From a bacterium (GTDB lineage Bacteria > Electryoneota > RPQS01), in NCBI GenBank assembly GCA_016702305.1, contig JADJEH010000001.1, positions 434,001 to 498,000 on the forward strand: a stretch of 64,000 bases of DNA, in the 5' to 3' direction. Shown here in pieces: positions 17,689 through 27,885 of the stretch. The notes under the pieces are model-generated. The model worked only from the letters and a program-made list of their open reading frames with translations. It had not been told where the DNA came from and did not search any database. Numbering within the stretch: position 1 is the first letter of the stretch; each line of letters begins with the position of its first letter. Position numbers and translations under genes: made by a program.

Positions 17689-17732
17689 CGCGATATATTC
17701 TGTTTCTTACTACATAACTTCCGACAACACTC

Positions 17733-19034
17733 ATGAAAGTTACCGTTATTGGGACCGGCTACGTGGGCCTCGTCACCGGTACCTGCCTTGCCGAAACTGG
17801 CAACACCGTCGCGTGTGTGGACACCGATGCGCGCAAAGTTGATATGCTCAAGCGCGGCATCGTGCCCATTTACGAACCCGGCCTGAAAGACTATCTTGAT
17901 CGTAACGTGGCTGCGGGCCGCCTGAGCTTCACCACTGATTTGTATTCGGTGATGGACGACTCCGAAGTGCTGATGATTGCCGTCGGCACGCCGCCCGGCG
18001 AAGACGGATCCGCCGATCTGCGCTACGTCCTGCAAGTTGCCGAGCAGATCGGAAAGAACCTTAAGTCGTATAAGGTCATTGTTAACAAGTCCACTGTGCC
18101 TATCGGTTCGGGCGACCTTGTTCGCGAGACGATTGCCAAGCACACCACTGTCGAATTCGATGTCGTATCAAATCCGGAGTTTCTCAAAGAGGGCGACGCT
18201 GTCAGTGACTTCATGAAGCCCGACAGAATCGTAATCGGCGTGTCGAGCAAGCGCGCCGAGGAGATCATGAAGCATTTATACGCGCCGTTTCATCGCACGG
18301 GCTATCGCGTCGTTTCCATGGACGTTCGGTCGGCGGAAATGACCAAGTACGCGGCCAACGCGATGCTTGCGACCAAGATCACGTTCATGAATGAAATCGC
18401 AAATTTGTGCGAAGCGTGCGGGGCTGACATCAACAATGTGCGCTACGGCATCGGCAGTGACAAACGTATCGGACCGCATTTCCTGTTCGCGGGTATCGGC
18501 TACGGCGGTTCGTGTTTTCCCAAAGATGTGTCGGCGTTGATTCGCATCGGCCGCCAGTATGACAATGAACTGAAGATCCTCAACGCGGTTGACGAGGTTA
18601 ACGTGCGCCAGCGCACGCGGCTTGTGGACAAGGTCGTCAAGCGCTTCGGTGAAGATCTGACGGGTAAACGCTTCGGCATCTGGGGCTTGTCATTCAAACC
18701 GCGCACGGACGATATGCGCGAGGCTCCTTCGATCTACACGATTGAAGCGCTGCACGAACGCGGTGCTAAACTGCAAGTGTACGATCCGCAGGCGATGGAG
18801 AATGCGCGTCCGATTTTCGGCGACAAGGCGCATTTCCACGATGACTACTACTCTTTGCTGAAGGATTGTGACGCGCTGCTGATCTGCACGGAATGGCAAG
18901 AGTTCCGCGAACCGGATTTTGCCCGCATCAAGGGGCTGCTTAAGCAGCCGATCATCTTCGACGGACGTAATCTTTTCGAACCGGATCATATGCGTGAACT
19001 CGGTTACGAGTATCACTGTATTGGCCGCCATTAA
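17733..19034 (+). CDS. ugd: UDP-glucose 6-dehydrogenase
   Basis: The enzyme oxidises UDP-glucose to UDP-glucuronate with two NAD+. The 433-residue product has the Rossmann motif VIGTGYVGLVTGTCLAETGN at residues 4-23, VGTPPGEDGSADL near 87, STVPIGSG near 118 and the catalytic cysteine C261 in GYGGSCFPKDV. The C-terminal domain contains GLSFKPRTDDMREAPS. This is the standard bacterial UGDH form and differs clearly from the WbpA-like enzyme at 4703. A TATATT sequence at 17694-17699 lies in the short gap before it but lacks a -35 partner. Confidence 0.92.
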   Translation: MKVTVIGTGYVGLVTGTCLAETGNTVACVDTDARKVDMLKRGIVPIYEPGLKDYLDRNVAAGRLSFTTDLYSVMDDSEVLMIAVGTPPGEDGSADLRYVLQVAEQIGKNLKSYKVIVNKSTVPIGSGDLVRETIAKHTTVEFDVVSNPEFLKEGDAVSDFMKPDRIVIGVSSKRAEEIMKHLYAPFHRTGYRVVSMDVRSAEMTKYAANAMLATKITFMNEIANLCEACGADINNVRYGIGSDKRIGPHFLFAGIGYGGSCFPKDVSALIRIGRQYDNELKILNAVDEVNVRQRTRLVDKVVKRFGEDLTGKRFGIWGLSFKPRTDDMREAPSIYTIEALHERGAKLQVYDPQAMENARPIFGDKAHFHDDYYSLLKDCDALLICTEWQEFREPDFARIKGLLKQPIIFDGRNLFEPDHMRELGYEYHCIGRH

Positions 19035-20652
19035 GTCCGTACTGCTCGCCGCGGCGCTCATGCTCGCACTCGGATCGTGTGCGCGCATGGCGCCGCCGCC
19101 GGGCGGACCCGAGGATAAGACAGCGCCCGAGATTGCACGCAGCGCTCCCGCACATGATGCGGTAAACGTGGCACGCGAGTCGGATGTCTTTATCGAGTTT
19201 TCCGAGCCGGTCAATCGTCCGTCCGTGGAAGCGTCACTCTACATGTCGCCTGAACCCGGGCGGCGTTTGCGTTATCGGTGGTCGGGCAAACGACTGACGC
19301 TCGACTATCTTGATCCGCTGCCTGAAAATCGCACTGTGGTCGTGACCGTCGGAGCGCAGGCGAAGGACATGCAGGGTAATCCGCTCGAGAGCAGTCAAAC
19401 TGTGGCCTTCAGCACGGGTGATCACATTGATCGCGGCAAAGTGGAAGGCCGCGCGCAATTGCCCGAAGGCACACGCACGCTGACAATCACGGCTTATCTA
19501 TTCAGCGATTCGCTGCCGGATCCGATGCGCGATGCGCCGGACTATCGCATGCAGACGTCGCCTGATGGCAGTTTCGAGTTAGGCTATCTTGCACCCGGAC
19601 GCTATCGGTTGTTTGCGCTGGATGATCGCAACTTGGACGGATTGTGGATGCCAGCCGGCGAGTGGATCGGGAGCGCCAATCAGGATGTCACGGTATCTGA
19701 GCTGACCGGACCACGCGTGACATTTGTTCCGACAGAGCAGGATACTAGTCCGGCGATGTTCCTGCGCGCACGACAGGTGCATGCAAGCATGCTTGAAGTG
19801 CGGCTGAACCGTGACGATGCGCCGATGATGTTTAGCGTGTCGGATAGCGCGGGCGCACAGACCGCGCTTTATCATGTTGAAGACACGACAGCGAGCGGCA
19901 GTTGGCGGCTCTATCTGGATCGCGAACTATTCGGCGACAGCGCCGTGGCAGTCGCCGAATTGCTAAACGGTGAGCGGCCGGGGCTGCGGTTTGCCGTACA
20001 GACGAAGCCCGACACATCGCGGCCACACCTGCGTGAAACGCTCCCCGGGCATCGTTCAATAACGCGCGAAATCCCGCGGGAGCTTGTGATAATTTTTGAC
20101 GAGCCGATCATGCTGCGCGACGATACGCTGCAAGCGGATCTGCGCGAAGACACGACGCACATCGATTTCACGCTTGAGCAGACGGATCCCGCCGCCCTCA
20201 CCGTGATTCCTGCGAGGCCGCTTCGCACAGGTGCCAAGTACAACTTCACCCTGCCGAATTCCCGAGTCTCCGACCGGGCGGGAAATCTGTTCGCTGATTC
20301 GCTCTTGACAGTTTCCTGGAGCAGTTTTCCGCCAGACTCGCTCGGTAATATTCACGGTGTGATTCGCGCACCCGACAGTGGGCCGTGGCTCGTCGAATTG
20401 TATCGCGTGAAGGATAGGAAGCCGACGGCGACTGCCTTTGCGAGCGCGCAATTTGACTTCATGGGCTATCCGCAAGGCGACTATCTTGTGCGTGTCATTC
20501 GCGATGCCAACGCCAATCAACGGTTTGACGCCGGCAGCGTGAATCCCTTCACCTTTTCCGAACCCTTCCAATGGCATCCCGATACGCTCACGATACGCGC
20601 CCGCTGGACCGCCGACGTTGATTTTCTCTGGACGACTGTAACCCAACAATAA
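19021..20652 (+). CDS. Lipoprotein with bacterial Ig-like (Big_5) domains
   Basis: The 543-residue product most likely starts at TTG 19021, overlapping the end of ugd by 14 bases, since this places a lipoprotein signal (hydrophobic residues 6-18, lipobox LGSC with C20) at the N-terminus. Residues 27-125 match the Big_5 Ig-like domain: the PPPGGPEDKTAPEI start and ESDVFIEFSEPVN, NPLESSQTVAFST. A second Big_5-like domain lies at about 355-440 (REIPRELVIIFDEPI, SDRAGNLFADSL). This architecture is common in Bacteroidota and relatives as an outer-membrane lipoprotein of unknown role. Position between ugd and manC suggests co-expression with surface glycan synthesis. Confidence 0.72.
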   Translation: MAAIKSVLLAAALMLALGSCARMAPPPGGPEDKTAPEIARSAPAHDAVNVARESDVFIEFSEPVNRPSVEASLYMSPEPGRRLRYRWSGKRLTLDYLDPLPENRTVVVTVGAQAKDMQGNPLESSQTVAFSTGDHIDRGKVEGRAQLPEGTRTLTITAYLFSDSLPDPMRDAPDYRMQTSPDGSFELGYLAPGRYRLFALDDRNLDGLWMPAGEWIGSANQDVTVSELTGPRVTFVPTEQDTSPAMFLRARQVHASMLEVRLNRDDAPMMFSVSDSAGAQTALYHVEDTTASGSWRLYLDRELFGDSAVAVAELLNGERPGLRFAVQTKPDTSRPHLRETLPGHRSITREIPRELVIIFDEPIMLRDDTLQADLREDTTHIDFTLEQTDPAALTVIPARPLRTGAKYNFTLPNSRVSDRAGNLFADSLLTVSWSSFPPDSLGNIHGVIRAPDSGPWLVELYRVKDRKPTATAFASAQFDFMGYPQGDYLVRVIRDANANQRFDAGSVNPFTFSEPFQWHPDTLTIRARWTADVDFLWTTVTQQ

Positions 20653-20653
20653 T

Positions 20654-21724
20654 ATGCTCCATGCAGTGATTATGGCCGGCGGTGTCGGCGCGCGCTTCTG
20701 GCCGCTGTCGCGCCGGAATCGTCCGAAACAGTTGATTGACCTCACGGGCGAAGGGACGATGCTTGAACAGACAATGCTGCGCCTCGATGGACTGGTCGGG
20801 CGCGACAATGTGTGGATCGTGACCAATGCCGATCAAGCCGCCTTGATTCGCGAGATCATGCCGGACTTCCGCCAGGACCGGTTCATCATCGAACCGCTCG
20901 GCCGCAACACCGCACCCGCGATCGGTTTGGCCGCCGTGCACCTGCACAAACAGGATCCCGACGCGGTGATGATTGTGCTGCCCGCCGACCATCGCATTAC
21001 GAATCTTGAGCAGTTCCATTTCTGCTTGCATTCCGCGGTGGAAGTTGTGCACGACTCGGAGCTGCTGGCCACAATCGGAATCGAACCCACGCGGCCCGAG
21101 ACGGGCTATGGCTACATTCAGATGGACACAAGCGGCATTCGCCTGCGCGACAATGTCTATCCGGTCAAGACGTTTGCCGAGAAACCGAACTTGGGCACGG
21201 CCCGGCTGTTCCTGCAAAGCGGAGAGTTTTTGTGGAATAGCGGCATGTTCGTGTGGCGCGCGGATTCAATCTTGAAACAGATCGTCGAGCAGCTCCCGCT
21301 GTGGGGCGTCGCCTTCAAGGAGATCGAAGCGGCAATCGGAACGCCCACTGAACAGGCGGTAACGCGCCGCGTGTTTGAAGCGGGCAAAGGGATTTCGATC
21401 GACTACGGCGTGATGGAAAAAGCACCGCGCGTCGGCGTCGTGCGCGGTACGTTCGACTGGAACGATGTCGGCAGCTGGGACGAAGTGTGGCGGCTGATGC
21501 CGCACGACGAGCATGGCAACGTCACGCGCGGCAACGTCGTGCTCACGCATACGCATCACACCTGCGTGCTGGGCGGCAAAAAGCTGATCGCAGCGGTGGG
21601 CGTGAGCAATCTGATTATCGTGGAAACGGATGACGCGCTGATGATCTGCCCGCTCGACCGTTCCCAAGAGGTCAAGGACCTGGTGGAAAGCCTGAAAGCG
21701 CAGGGAAAGGATGAGGTGCTCTGA
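20654..21724 (+). CDS. manC: Mannose-1-phosphate guanylyltransferase
   Basis: The enzyme makes GDP-mannose from mannose-1-phosphate and GTP. The 356-residue product carries the signature MAGGVGARFWPLSRRNRPKQ at residues 7-26, PLGRNTAPAIGLAA near 81, the LPADH metal site near 109, FAEKPN near 174, and FDWNDVGSWDEV near 270. It is the short monofunctional form without the C-terminal phosphomannose isomerase domain found in AlgA-type proteins. It begins one base after the lipoprotein stop and overlaps the small downstream gene by one base. Confidence 0.9.
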   Translation: MLHAVIMAGGVGARFWPLSRRNRPKQLIDLTGEGTMLEQTMLRLDGLVGRDNVWIVTNADQAALIREIMPDFRQDRFIIEPLGRNTAPAIGLAAVHLHKQDPDAVMIVLPADHRITNLEQFHFCLHSAVEVVHDSELLATIGIEPTRPETGYGYIQMDTSGIRLRDNVYPVKTFAEKPNLGTARLFLQSGEFLWNSGMFVWRADSILKQIVEQLPLWGVAFKEIEAAIGTPTEQAVTRRVFEAGKGISIDYGVMEKAPRVGVVRGTFDWNDVGSWDEVWRLMPHDEHGNVTRGNVVLTHTHHTCVLGGKKLIAAVGVSNLIIVETDDALMICPLDRSQEVKDLVESLKAQGKDEVL

Positions 21725-22029
21725 TGAAGGCGGCCAAGCTCGCGCAACTGCTTAGTGAAGCGCTCGAAAAGCAGGGCTATCGCATTCGCAACGAAAAAGG
21801 CAATTTTCGCGGCGGACGTTGCATCTTTGAAGAAGAGCGGCTGGTCATCATGAACAAACGCTTCGGTGACGAAGAACGCGCCGAAATTCTGGCGCGCGCG
21901 CTGGCTCGCGAGAATCTGGATGCGCTTTATCTGCTGCCGGAAGTGCGCGATTATGTTGAGCGCTACAGCGATTCGCCGCGCGTCGTGGTGGATCTGACGA
22001 CAAGCGATACGGAGACCGCGCCGAAGTGA
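21724..22029 (+). CDS. Small conserved-looking protein of unknown function
   Basis: The 101-residue product starts at an ATG overlapping the manC stop (TGATG) and overlaps the following GTPase start by four bases, so it is a real translated member of the run. It is charged and mixed alpha/beta (LAQLLSEALEKQGYRIRNEKGNFRGGRCIFEEERLVIMNKR), with a proline- and serine-containing tail. I do not recognise the family. The GGRCIFEEERLVIMN pattern looks like a small nuclease- or regulator-like beta hairpin, but nothing firm supports a function. Confidence 0.7.
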   Translation: MKAAKLAQLLSEALEKQGYRIRNEKGNFRGGRCIFEEERLVIMNKRFGDEERAEILARALARENLDALYLLPEVRDYVERYSDSPRVVVDLTTSDTETAPK

Positions 22030-22943
22030 CTGTCGTGGCGTTGACGAATGATATGCTGAGCGGTTCGCGTGCGGCGTTGGCGCGAGTGCTGTCACGGGTC
22101 GAAAATTCACCGACGGGCGCGGATGAGGCGCTGCGGGCGATCGGGAATCGCATTGGCAAGGCCGTGCGTATCGGTTTCACCGGACCGCCCGGCGCGGGGA
22201 AGAGTTCGCTGGTGACATGCTACACGAAACTCTTGCGCAAGCAGGGCAAGCAGGTGGCGATCCTGGCCGTTGATCCGACATCGCCGTTTTCCGGCGGCGC
22301 CCTCTTGGGCGACCGTGTGCGCATGAACTCGATCGGGTTGGATCCCGGCGTGTTCGTGCGTTCGTTGGCGACGCGCGGTGATTTGGGCGGGCTGTCGCAA
22401 GCGGCAGGGGACATGGCGGATGTGATGGACGCCGCGGGCTTTGACTTCATCTTGTTTGAAACGGTTGGCGTGGGGCAATCCGAACTCGAAGTGGTGCAAT
22501 ATGCCGACACGGTGGTCGTCGTGCTCGTGCCGGAGTCCGGCGACGCGATTCAGGGCATGAAGGCCGGTTTAATGGAAGCCGCCGACGTGTTTTGCGTCAA
22601 CAAATCCGACCGCGAAGGCGCCGACCGTTTCATCGGTGATTTGCAGGGCGCGATGGGGCTGAAGATGTGGGACACGTGGACGCCGCCGGTCGTTACGACC
22701 GTGGCCACCCGCGATCAGGGAACACCTGAGCTCGCCGAGCAGATCGAAGCGCATTTGGACACATTGCGCAAGACCGGCGAATTCGAGAAACGCCGTCACG
22801 CGCACGCCCGCCGCAGGATTCAGCGCATGCTCGAGAAGCGCCTTCTGGCGCAATTCTGGACCAAAGAAAAAGCCGCACTAATGGATGCGGCTCTGGCAAA
22901 CGGGGAAAGCCCGTACGGGGTGTTGGGGAAGCTCGTCGGTTAG
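22026..22943 (+). CDS. meaB: Methylmalonyl-CoA mutase-associated GTPase MeaB (ArgK/LAO family)
   Basis: MeaB-type G3E GTPases load and protect B12 in methylmalonyl-CoA mutase and its relatives. The 305-residue product starts at GTG 22026, has Walker A GPPGAGKSSL near residues 53-62, the Mg-binding DPTSPFSGGALLGDRVRM near 84-101, the ETVGVGQSE switch near 147 and the NKSD base-recognition motif near 193. This order and spacing are diagnostic for MeaB/ArgK. No mutase gene is in the window, so the partner must be elsewhere. It ends two bases from the convergent rlmN stop. Confidence 0.9.
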   Translation: MTVVALTNDMLSGSRAALARVLSRVENSPTGADEALRAIGNRIGKAVRIGFTGPPGAGKSSLVTCYTKLLRKQGKQVAILAVDPTSPFSGGALLGDRVRMNSIGLDPGVFVRSLATRGDLGGLSQAAGDMADVMDAAGFDFILFETVGVGQSELEVVQYADTVVVVLVPESGDAIQGMKAGLMEAADVFCVNKSDREGADRFIGDLQGAMGLKMWDTWTPPVVTTVATRDQGTPELAEQIEAHLDTLRKTGEFEKRRHAHARRRIQRMLEKRLLAQFWTKEKAALMDAALANGESPYGVLGKLVG

Positions 22944-22945
22944 CG

Positions 22946-24019
22946 CTACTCGGTGTCCTTTTCCCAGGCCTTCGCTTTGTTTGGCTTGAACGGTTCCTGA
23001 GTAAACAGCATCCCGCACGCCGCTTCGTCTTCCACGCCGCGCGACTCGCGCAATGTGCAGCGGATGCCGGCGTCCGTGAGCCAGCCCATGAACCGATCTA
23101 TCGCCGCGTCGCTCGAGGGTTTGAGGCCTGATCCCGTAGGATGCAGGCGAATCAAATTCACTTTAGCGGGAATGTTCTTCAGCCAATCTTCAAGGTTGTC
23201 CACATCCTGGCCGCGGTCGTTGAAATCCGCGATCATGATATATTCGAACGTGACATGATCCCTCGTGTAATGCGCGAATCGGCGCAGCGATTTGAACAGC
23301 ATGTCGAGCGGATAGGCCTTGTTGACCGGCATGATCTGCGCGCGGCGTTCGTCGGTCGTCGCATGTAGCGAGATCGCCAACTTGGCCGGAGGATCGTCCT
23401 GCATCCAGCGTTCAATGCCCGGCACCAGCCCAACCGTTGAAACTGTGATGCGCCGAGCGGATAGCCCGACTCCGTTGGGATCGGCCAGCAACCTGACTGC
23501 CGCCACGACGTTCTCATAGTTATGCAGCGGCTCGCCCATGCCCATAAACACCACGTTCGTGAGCTTGGTCTCGGCGCGCCGCTCGACCTCCAGAACCTGC
23601 CCGACGATTTCGCCCACCGTCAGATTCCGGAACAGCCCCATCTTGGCCGTGGCGCAAAACTGACAGCCCAGCGCACAGCCCACCTGACTCGAAATGCACA
23701 CCGTTTCCCCCGGCGAATCGGGTAGATAGACCGATTCCACCCGCAGGCCGTCAGCCAACGTAAACAGGAATTTCTGCGACCGATCCTGCGTTAGCTTGAC
23801 AGGACGGGCCAATTCAAGACCGCCCACTTCCGCCAGTTCGGGCAGTTTAAGCCGCCACGCGGCGGGTAGATCGGTCATCTGGTCAAAGCTCGTTGCACGC
23901 TTCTGGTAGATCCAGGTGTAAAGCTGGCGCCCGCGGAACTTGGGCTCGCCCTGTTCAACCGCGAAACTTTCCAGTTCCTCGCGCGTTAACCCGATAAGTA
24001 TTTTCTTTTTCAATAACAT
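22946..24019 (-). CDS. rlmN: 23S rRNA (adenine2503-C2)-methyltransferase, radical SAM
   Basis: RlmN adds a methyl group to C2 of A2503 in 23S rRNA and A37 of some tRNAs. The 357-residue product has an N-terminal accessory domain (GEPKFRGRQLYTWIYQKR), the radical SAM cluster CALGCQFCATAKMG near residues 112-125, VFMGMGEPLHNYENV, and the C-terminal RESRGVEDEAACG with the conserved methyl-carrying cysteine. It diverges from moxR (78 bases between starts) and converges with meaB. Full family length. Confidence 0.93.
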   Translation of the reverse strand: MLLKKKILIGLTREELESFAVEQGEPKFRGRQLYTWIYQKRATSFDQMTDLPAAWRLKLPELAEVGGLELARPVKLTQDRSQKFLFTLADGLRVESVYLPDSPGETVCISSQVGCALGCQFCATAKMGLFRNLTVGEIVGQVLEVERRAETKLTNVVFMGMGEPLHNYENVVAAVRLLADPNGVGLSARRITVSTVGLVPGIERWMQDDPPAKLAISLHATTDERRAQIMPVNKAYPLDMLFKSLRRFAHYTRDHVTFEYIMIADFNDRGQDVDNLEDWLKNIPAKVNLIRLHPTGSGLKPSSDAAIDRFMGWLTDAGIRCTLRESRGVEDEAACGMLFTQEPFKPNKAKAWEKDTE

Positions 24020-24097
24020 GTGGCCTCGTGTCCGGTTGCTTCAATCTACGAAGCCAAACACCGCCGCGCAAGCCCAACTCGAAGGAATCCCTCCGCT

Positions 24098-25078
<981 letters not shown>

Positions 25079-25082
25079 TTCC

Positions 25083-25976
25083 TTGTCTTCCCCTCTTTCC
25101 TATCTCGACCCCGCCTTCGTCTCGCGGCTGAAGAACATGCAGCTGCGCGCGCGCATGGTCGTCGAAGGGTTCATGGTCGGCTTACACAAGTCGCCCTATC
25201 ACGGCTTCTCCGTTGAATTCGCCGAGCATCGTCCCTACATGGACGGTGATCCGCTGCGCAATCTCGACTGGAAGGTCTATGCCAAGACCGACCGCATGTA
25301 CGTCAAGCAGTACGAAGAAGAGACCAATCTCAAATCGTACATTCTGCTCGACGTATCGAATTCGATGAACTATGGCTCGGGCAAGATCACGAAGTTCCAA
25401 TATGCGTCATATCTCGCCGCCGCGTTATCGTTCCTGATGATTCAGCAGCGCGATGCCGTCGGATTGGCCGCCTACGACACGGAGCTCAAGACCTATCTGC
25501 CGCCGCGTTCGGTACACACGTACCTGAACGTGATTCTGGCGCAGCTCGAGAAGCTCCAGCCCAACGCGCAAACGGACATCGGCAAAAATTTGCACCGCGT
25601 CGCCGAACGAATTTCGCGGCGCGGCTTGATTATCGTCTTGTCTGATTTGATGGATGAGCCGGAACAGATTCTCTCAGGCCTGCGCCACTTCCGCCACAAC
25701 GGCCATGAAGTGCTCGTCCTGCAAATCCTGGATCCGCGCGAAGTGGACTTCGCATTCAGCGGCGACGTCAAATTCAAAGATCTCGAAACTGGCGTCGAGC
25801 TGCCGACCCAACCCTGGCATATCCGCAAAGAATACCAGAAGATGATGCACGATTTTGTCGAACGCATCCGCCGCGGCTGTCAGGAAGACAAGATTGACCA
25901 CACGCTGCTGCAGACCGATACAACGTACGATCAAGCCCTGATCTCATATCTCACCAAGCGCCGGGCGCTGCGCTGA
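25083..25976 (+). CDS. DUF58 domain protein (von Willebrand A-like fold), MoxR partner
   Basis: The 297-residue product starts at TTG 25083; this keeps the family N-terminus YLDPAFVSRLKNMQLRAR. The DUF58 signature FSVEFAEHRPYMDGDPLRNLDWKVYAKTDRMYVKQYEEETN spans residues 38-80, leading into a vWA-like domain with the metal-site DVSNSM near 88 and LIIVLSDLMDEP near 183. No membrane helices. It follows moxR within four bases; the pair commonly heads Bat-like operons, but here the next gene is 350 bases away behind a terminator, so the operon stops at two genes. Confidence 0.9.
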   Translation: MSSPLSYLDPAFVSRLKNMQLRARMVVEGFMVGLHKSPYHGFSVEFAEHRPYMDGDPLRNLDWKVYAKTDRMYVKQYEEETNLKSYILLDVSNSMNYGSGKITKFQYASYLAAALSFLMIQQRDAVGLAAYDTELKTYLPPRSVHTYLNVILAQLEKLQPNAQTDIGKNLHRVAERISRRGLIIVLSDLMDEPEQILSGLRHFRHNGHEVLVLQILDPREVDFAFSGDVKFKDLETGVELPTQPWHIRKEYQKMMHDFVERIRRGCQEDKIDHTLLQTDTTYDQALISYLTKRRALR

Positions 25977-26009
25977 CATTCGGCGCATGAGGTTGGTTGA
26001 AACGACTTA

Positions 26010-26043
26010 CGAGGCAGGCTGCGGTCTGCCTCGCGTTTGTTTA
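26010..26043 (+). terminator. Terminator of the moxR-DUF58 pair
   Basis: An 8-bp stem (26010-26017 with 26026-26033) with an 8-base loop is followed by CGTTTGTTTAG. Confidence 0.55.
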
Positions 26044-26323
26044 GTCCTTTTCGTATCTGAGCACCCCGATGCCGAAGCCAATTGCAAAGAAGACCGTTGC
26101 CCACTGGCGAAGCCCCATATTACCCAAGGGCAAGCCGGTCCTTCCCGCAACGAGAAGACGCCCAATGCGAGTCCGGGCGATGAAAGCCCATTTCGGAAGT
26201 GTCCCGCAAGACCTTGACTTTCCACGAAATCATGACAATATTTGACATATTAACAGTAGTGGCCCGTTTTGTCTCGACAGGGCGGCGTAAGAAATTGAAA
26301 CAATTGAATTAAGGGGAAAGTGA
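26044..26323. other. Non-coding gap before the paralogue pair
   Basis: Overlapping frames on both strands here have no ribosome binding site, compositional support or family similarity. The right end carries a promoter-like sequence (26214-26242) and an AGGGGAAAG-type ribosome binding site for the next gene. Confidence 0.45.
26214..26242 (+). promoter_or_regulatory. Candidate promoter of the secreted paralogue pair
   Basis: TTGACT (26214-26219), a 17-base spacer and AATATT (26237-26242), the latter running into TTG so that it also resembles the Bacteroidota TAnnTTTG element. The next start is 82 bases downstream. Confidence 0.4.
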
Positions 26324-27037
26324 ATGTCACGAAGTGCTCTGATTCTGTGTGCCATCGCGATGATCGTGTGCCTCCAAGGGACCGCGCAAGCGGCCGGGCA
26401 GTCGGCCGTGAAGTTCGGCAAGTCCTCGCCGCAGGAGATTCTCGATGCGGCGCTGGCGCATATCCAGCAGCTTGAAGCAGATGGCTGGGACATCGGCGAT
26501 GATACGTATGAATTCTACTTCCGGGGCGAACGCCTGCTGCATCCTGAGTTCTACGCCACCCGCCATGACCGCTCGGAGTCCATGGACCAGTTTCTGGACA
26601 CCTGTCCCGGTGGTTTGATTGTCGGACCCGAATGGGAGGACGACGCGGCTCGCGGCTTTGGTGGTACGTATATCGTCTCGACTTGCGGCCAAACCACGAC
26701 CGCCCGCAACGACTGCTCCTACCCGCGCTGCCGGTTCGGACGCGATGTGGTGGTTACCCTCGAAGTCCCGTCGTTCACGGGCCTGTACATCCGTACGGCG
26801 GGTTCGTCATTCGACACGTACCTGTGCCTGTATGAAGACGAGTGCTGCTCCAGCGACAACGACTATCTGGTCGAAAGCAATAACAACTTCCCGGAATTGA
26901 ACTACGGCCAACCCTTGGCCGCCGGTATCGCTACCTGTCTGCCCCCCGGCACCTATTATCTGATCCTCGACGGCGCGACCACCGCCGCCCGCGGCAGCTA
27001 TTGTGTGCAGTTTGAATTCACGGAATTCTGCTTTTAG
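26324..27037 (+). CDS. Secreted cysteine-rich protein with pre-peptidase-C-like domain (paralogue 1)
   Basis: The 237-residue product has a signal peptide ending near AQAA (residue 23). A conserved N-terminal block GKSSPQEILDAALAHIQQL leads to a predicted helical region and CPGG. From about residue 115 there is a beta-sandwich that resembles the bacterial pre-peptidase C-terminal (PPC) domain: RDVVVTLEV, SSFDTYLCLYEDECC, LAAGIATCLPPGTYYLILDG and a final GSYCVQFEF. Eight or more cysteines suggest disulfides. It is about 50 percent identical by eye to the next gene, in tandem 23 bases apart. The N-terminal domain is unknown to me and no catalytic motif is visible. Confidence 0.78.
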   Translation: MSRSALILCAIAMIVCLQGTAQAAGQSAVKFGKSSPQEILDAALAHIQQLEADGWDIGDDTYEFYFRGERLLHPEFYATRHDRSESMDQFLDTCPGGLIVGPEWEDDAARGFGGTYIVSTCGQTTTARNDCSYPRCRFGRDVVVTLEVPSFTGLYIRTAGSSFDTYLCLYEDECCSSDNDYLVESNNNFPELNYGQPLAAGIATCLPPGTYYLILDGATTAARGSYCVQFEFTEFCF

Positions 27038-27060
27038 TAGTTTTCTAATAAGGGTTTGAA

Positions 27061-27771
27061 ATGAATTCATACCTTTTTCGCACGTGTTCGATCGTCGTGC
27101 TTTTCTTGGTCGTGCTGGCCGGGAACGTATGGGCGGCTGGACCTGTTCGCGGCGTAGCGTTTGGCAAATCTACGCCTCAAGAAATTCTGGACGCCGCCTT
27201 GGCCAAGATTAACCAATATGATACGGATGGCACGGACGTGCCGGACGATGTCTACGCGTTTTACTTCCGGGCCGAAGCGTTGCTACATCCCGAGTACTAC
27301 AGCGAGCGCAATCCGAACTCCCAGGCCTTGGATCAGTTCTTGGACGTCTGTCCCGGTGGCACAATTACCGTGCCCGATTGGGAAGACTCTGATGACGACG
27401 AGTACCATATCACGTCGTGCGGCCAGACATTCAATGCAACGAACAATTGTACCTACCCGACGTGCCGCCTTGGCCGCGATGTTGTGGTGACGCTGGAGAT
27501 TCAGGATTATACCGGCGCCCTGATCTATACGCGGGGTTCGATGTTTGATACCTACCTCTGCCTGTATGCGGAATCGTGCTGCGGTAGCACGGATGACCTC
27601 TTCGCTTGGAATAACAACGCGCCGTGGATGAACAACGGGCAGCCGCTGGCGGCAGGTCTGATCGAGTGCCTCGAGCCCGGGACCTACTACCTCATACTGG
27701 ACGGAGCATCCGTTGCCGCGCGCGGTTCGTACTGCGTCCACTTCGATTTCTACCAGGACTGCGACGGTTGA
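27061..27771 (+). CDS. Secreted cysteine-rich protein with pre-peptidase-C-like domain (paralogue 2)
   Basis: The 236-residue product is the tandem partner of the gene at 26324. The signal peptide ends near VWAAG. The same order of elements is present: GKSTPQEILDAALAKINQ, DDVYAFYFRAEALLHPEYY, DQFLDVCPGG, CGQTFNATNNCTYPTCRLGRDVVVTLE, then the PPC-like MFDTYLCLYAESCC and GTYYLILDGASVAARGSYC. Cysteine positions match between the two copies, while loops differ, which points to an older duplication under selection to keep the fold. A strong terminator follows, so the pair forms one transcription unit. Confidence 0.78.
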   Translation: MNSYLFRTCSIVVLFLVVLAGNVWAAGPVRGVAFGKSTPQEILDAALAKINQYDTDGTDVPDDVYAFYFRAEALLHPEYYSERNPNSQALDQFLDVCPGGTITVPDWEDSDDDEYHITSCGQTFNATNNCTYPTCRLGRDVVVTLEIQDYTGALIYTRGSMFDTYLCLYAESCCGSTDDLFAWNNNAPWMNNGQPLAAGLIECLEPGTYYLILDGASVAARGSYCVHFDFYQDCDG

Positions 27772-27803
27772 CCGGCGTCTGCGAGTTTGTCACAGAACGT
27801 GAA

Positions 27804-27834
27804 GAAGCCCTGAGTTCGCTCAGGGCTTCTTTAT
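27804..27834 (+). terminator. Strong Rho-independent terminator
   Basis: A perfect 11-bp stem (27804-27814 with 27819-27829) with a TTCG tetraloop is followed by TTTATT. It ends the paralogue pair. Confidence 0.85.
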
Positions 27835-27885
27835 TGAACTATTGTAAACACAATTGCTAAGATAATCGGTGCAATCGCGCAGAAT

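Noticed and set aside
17694..17699. TATATT before ugd as a promoter
   Set aside because: No TTG-type -35 at a suitable distance; gene spacing suits read-through from gmhA.
25987..26225. Overlapping open frames on both strands after the DUF58 gene
   Set aside because: They contain the terminator hairpin, have no ribosome binding site and no protein-like pattern.
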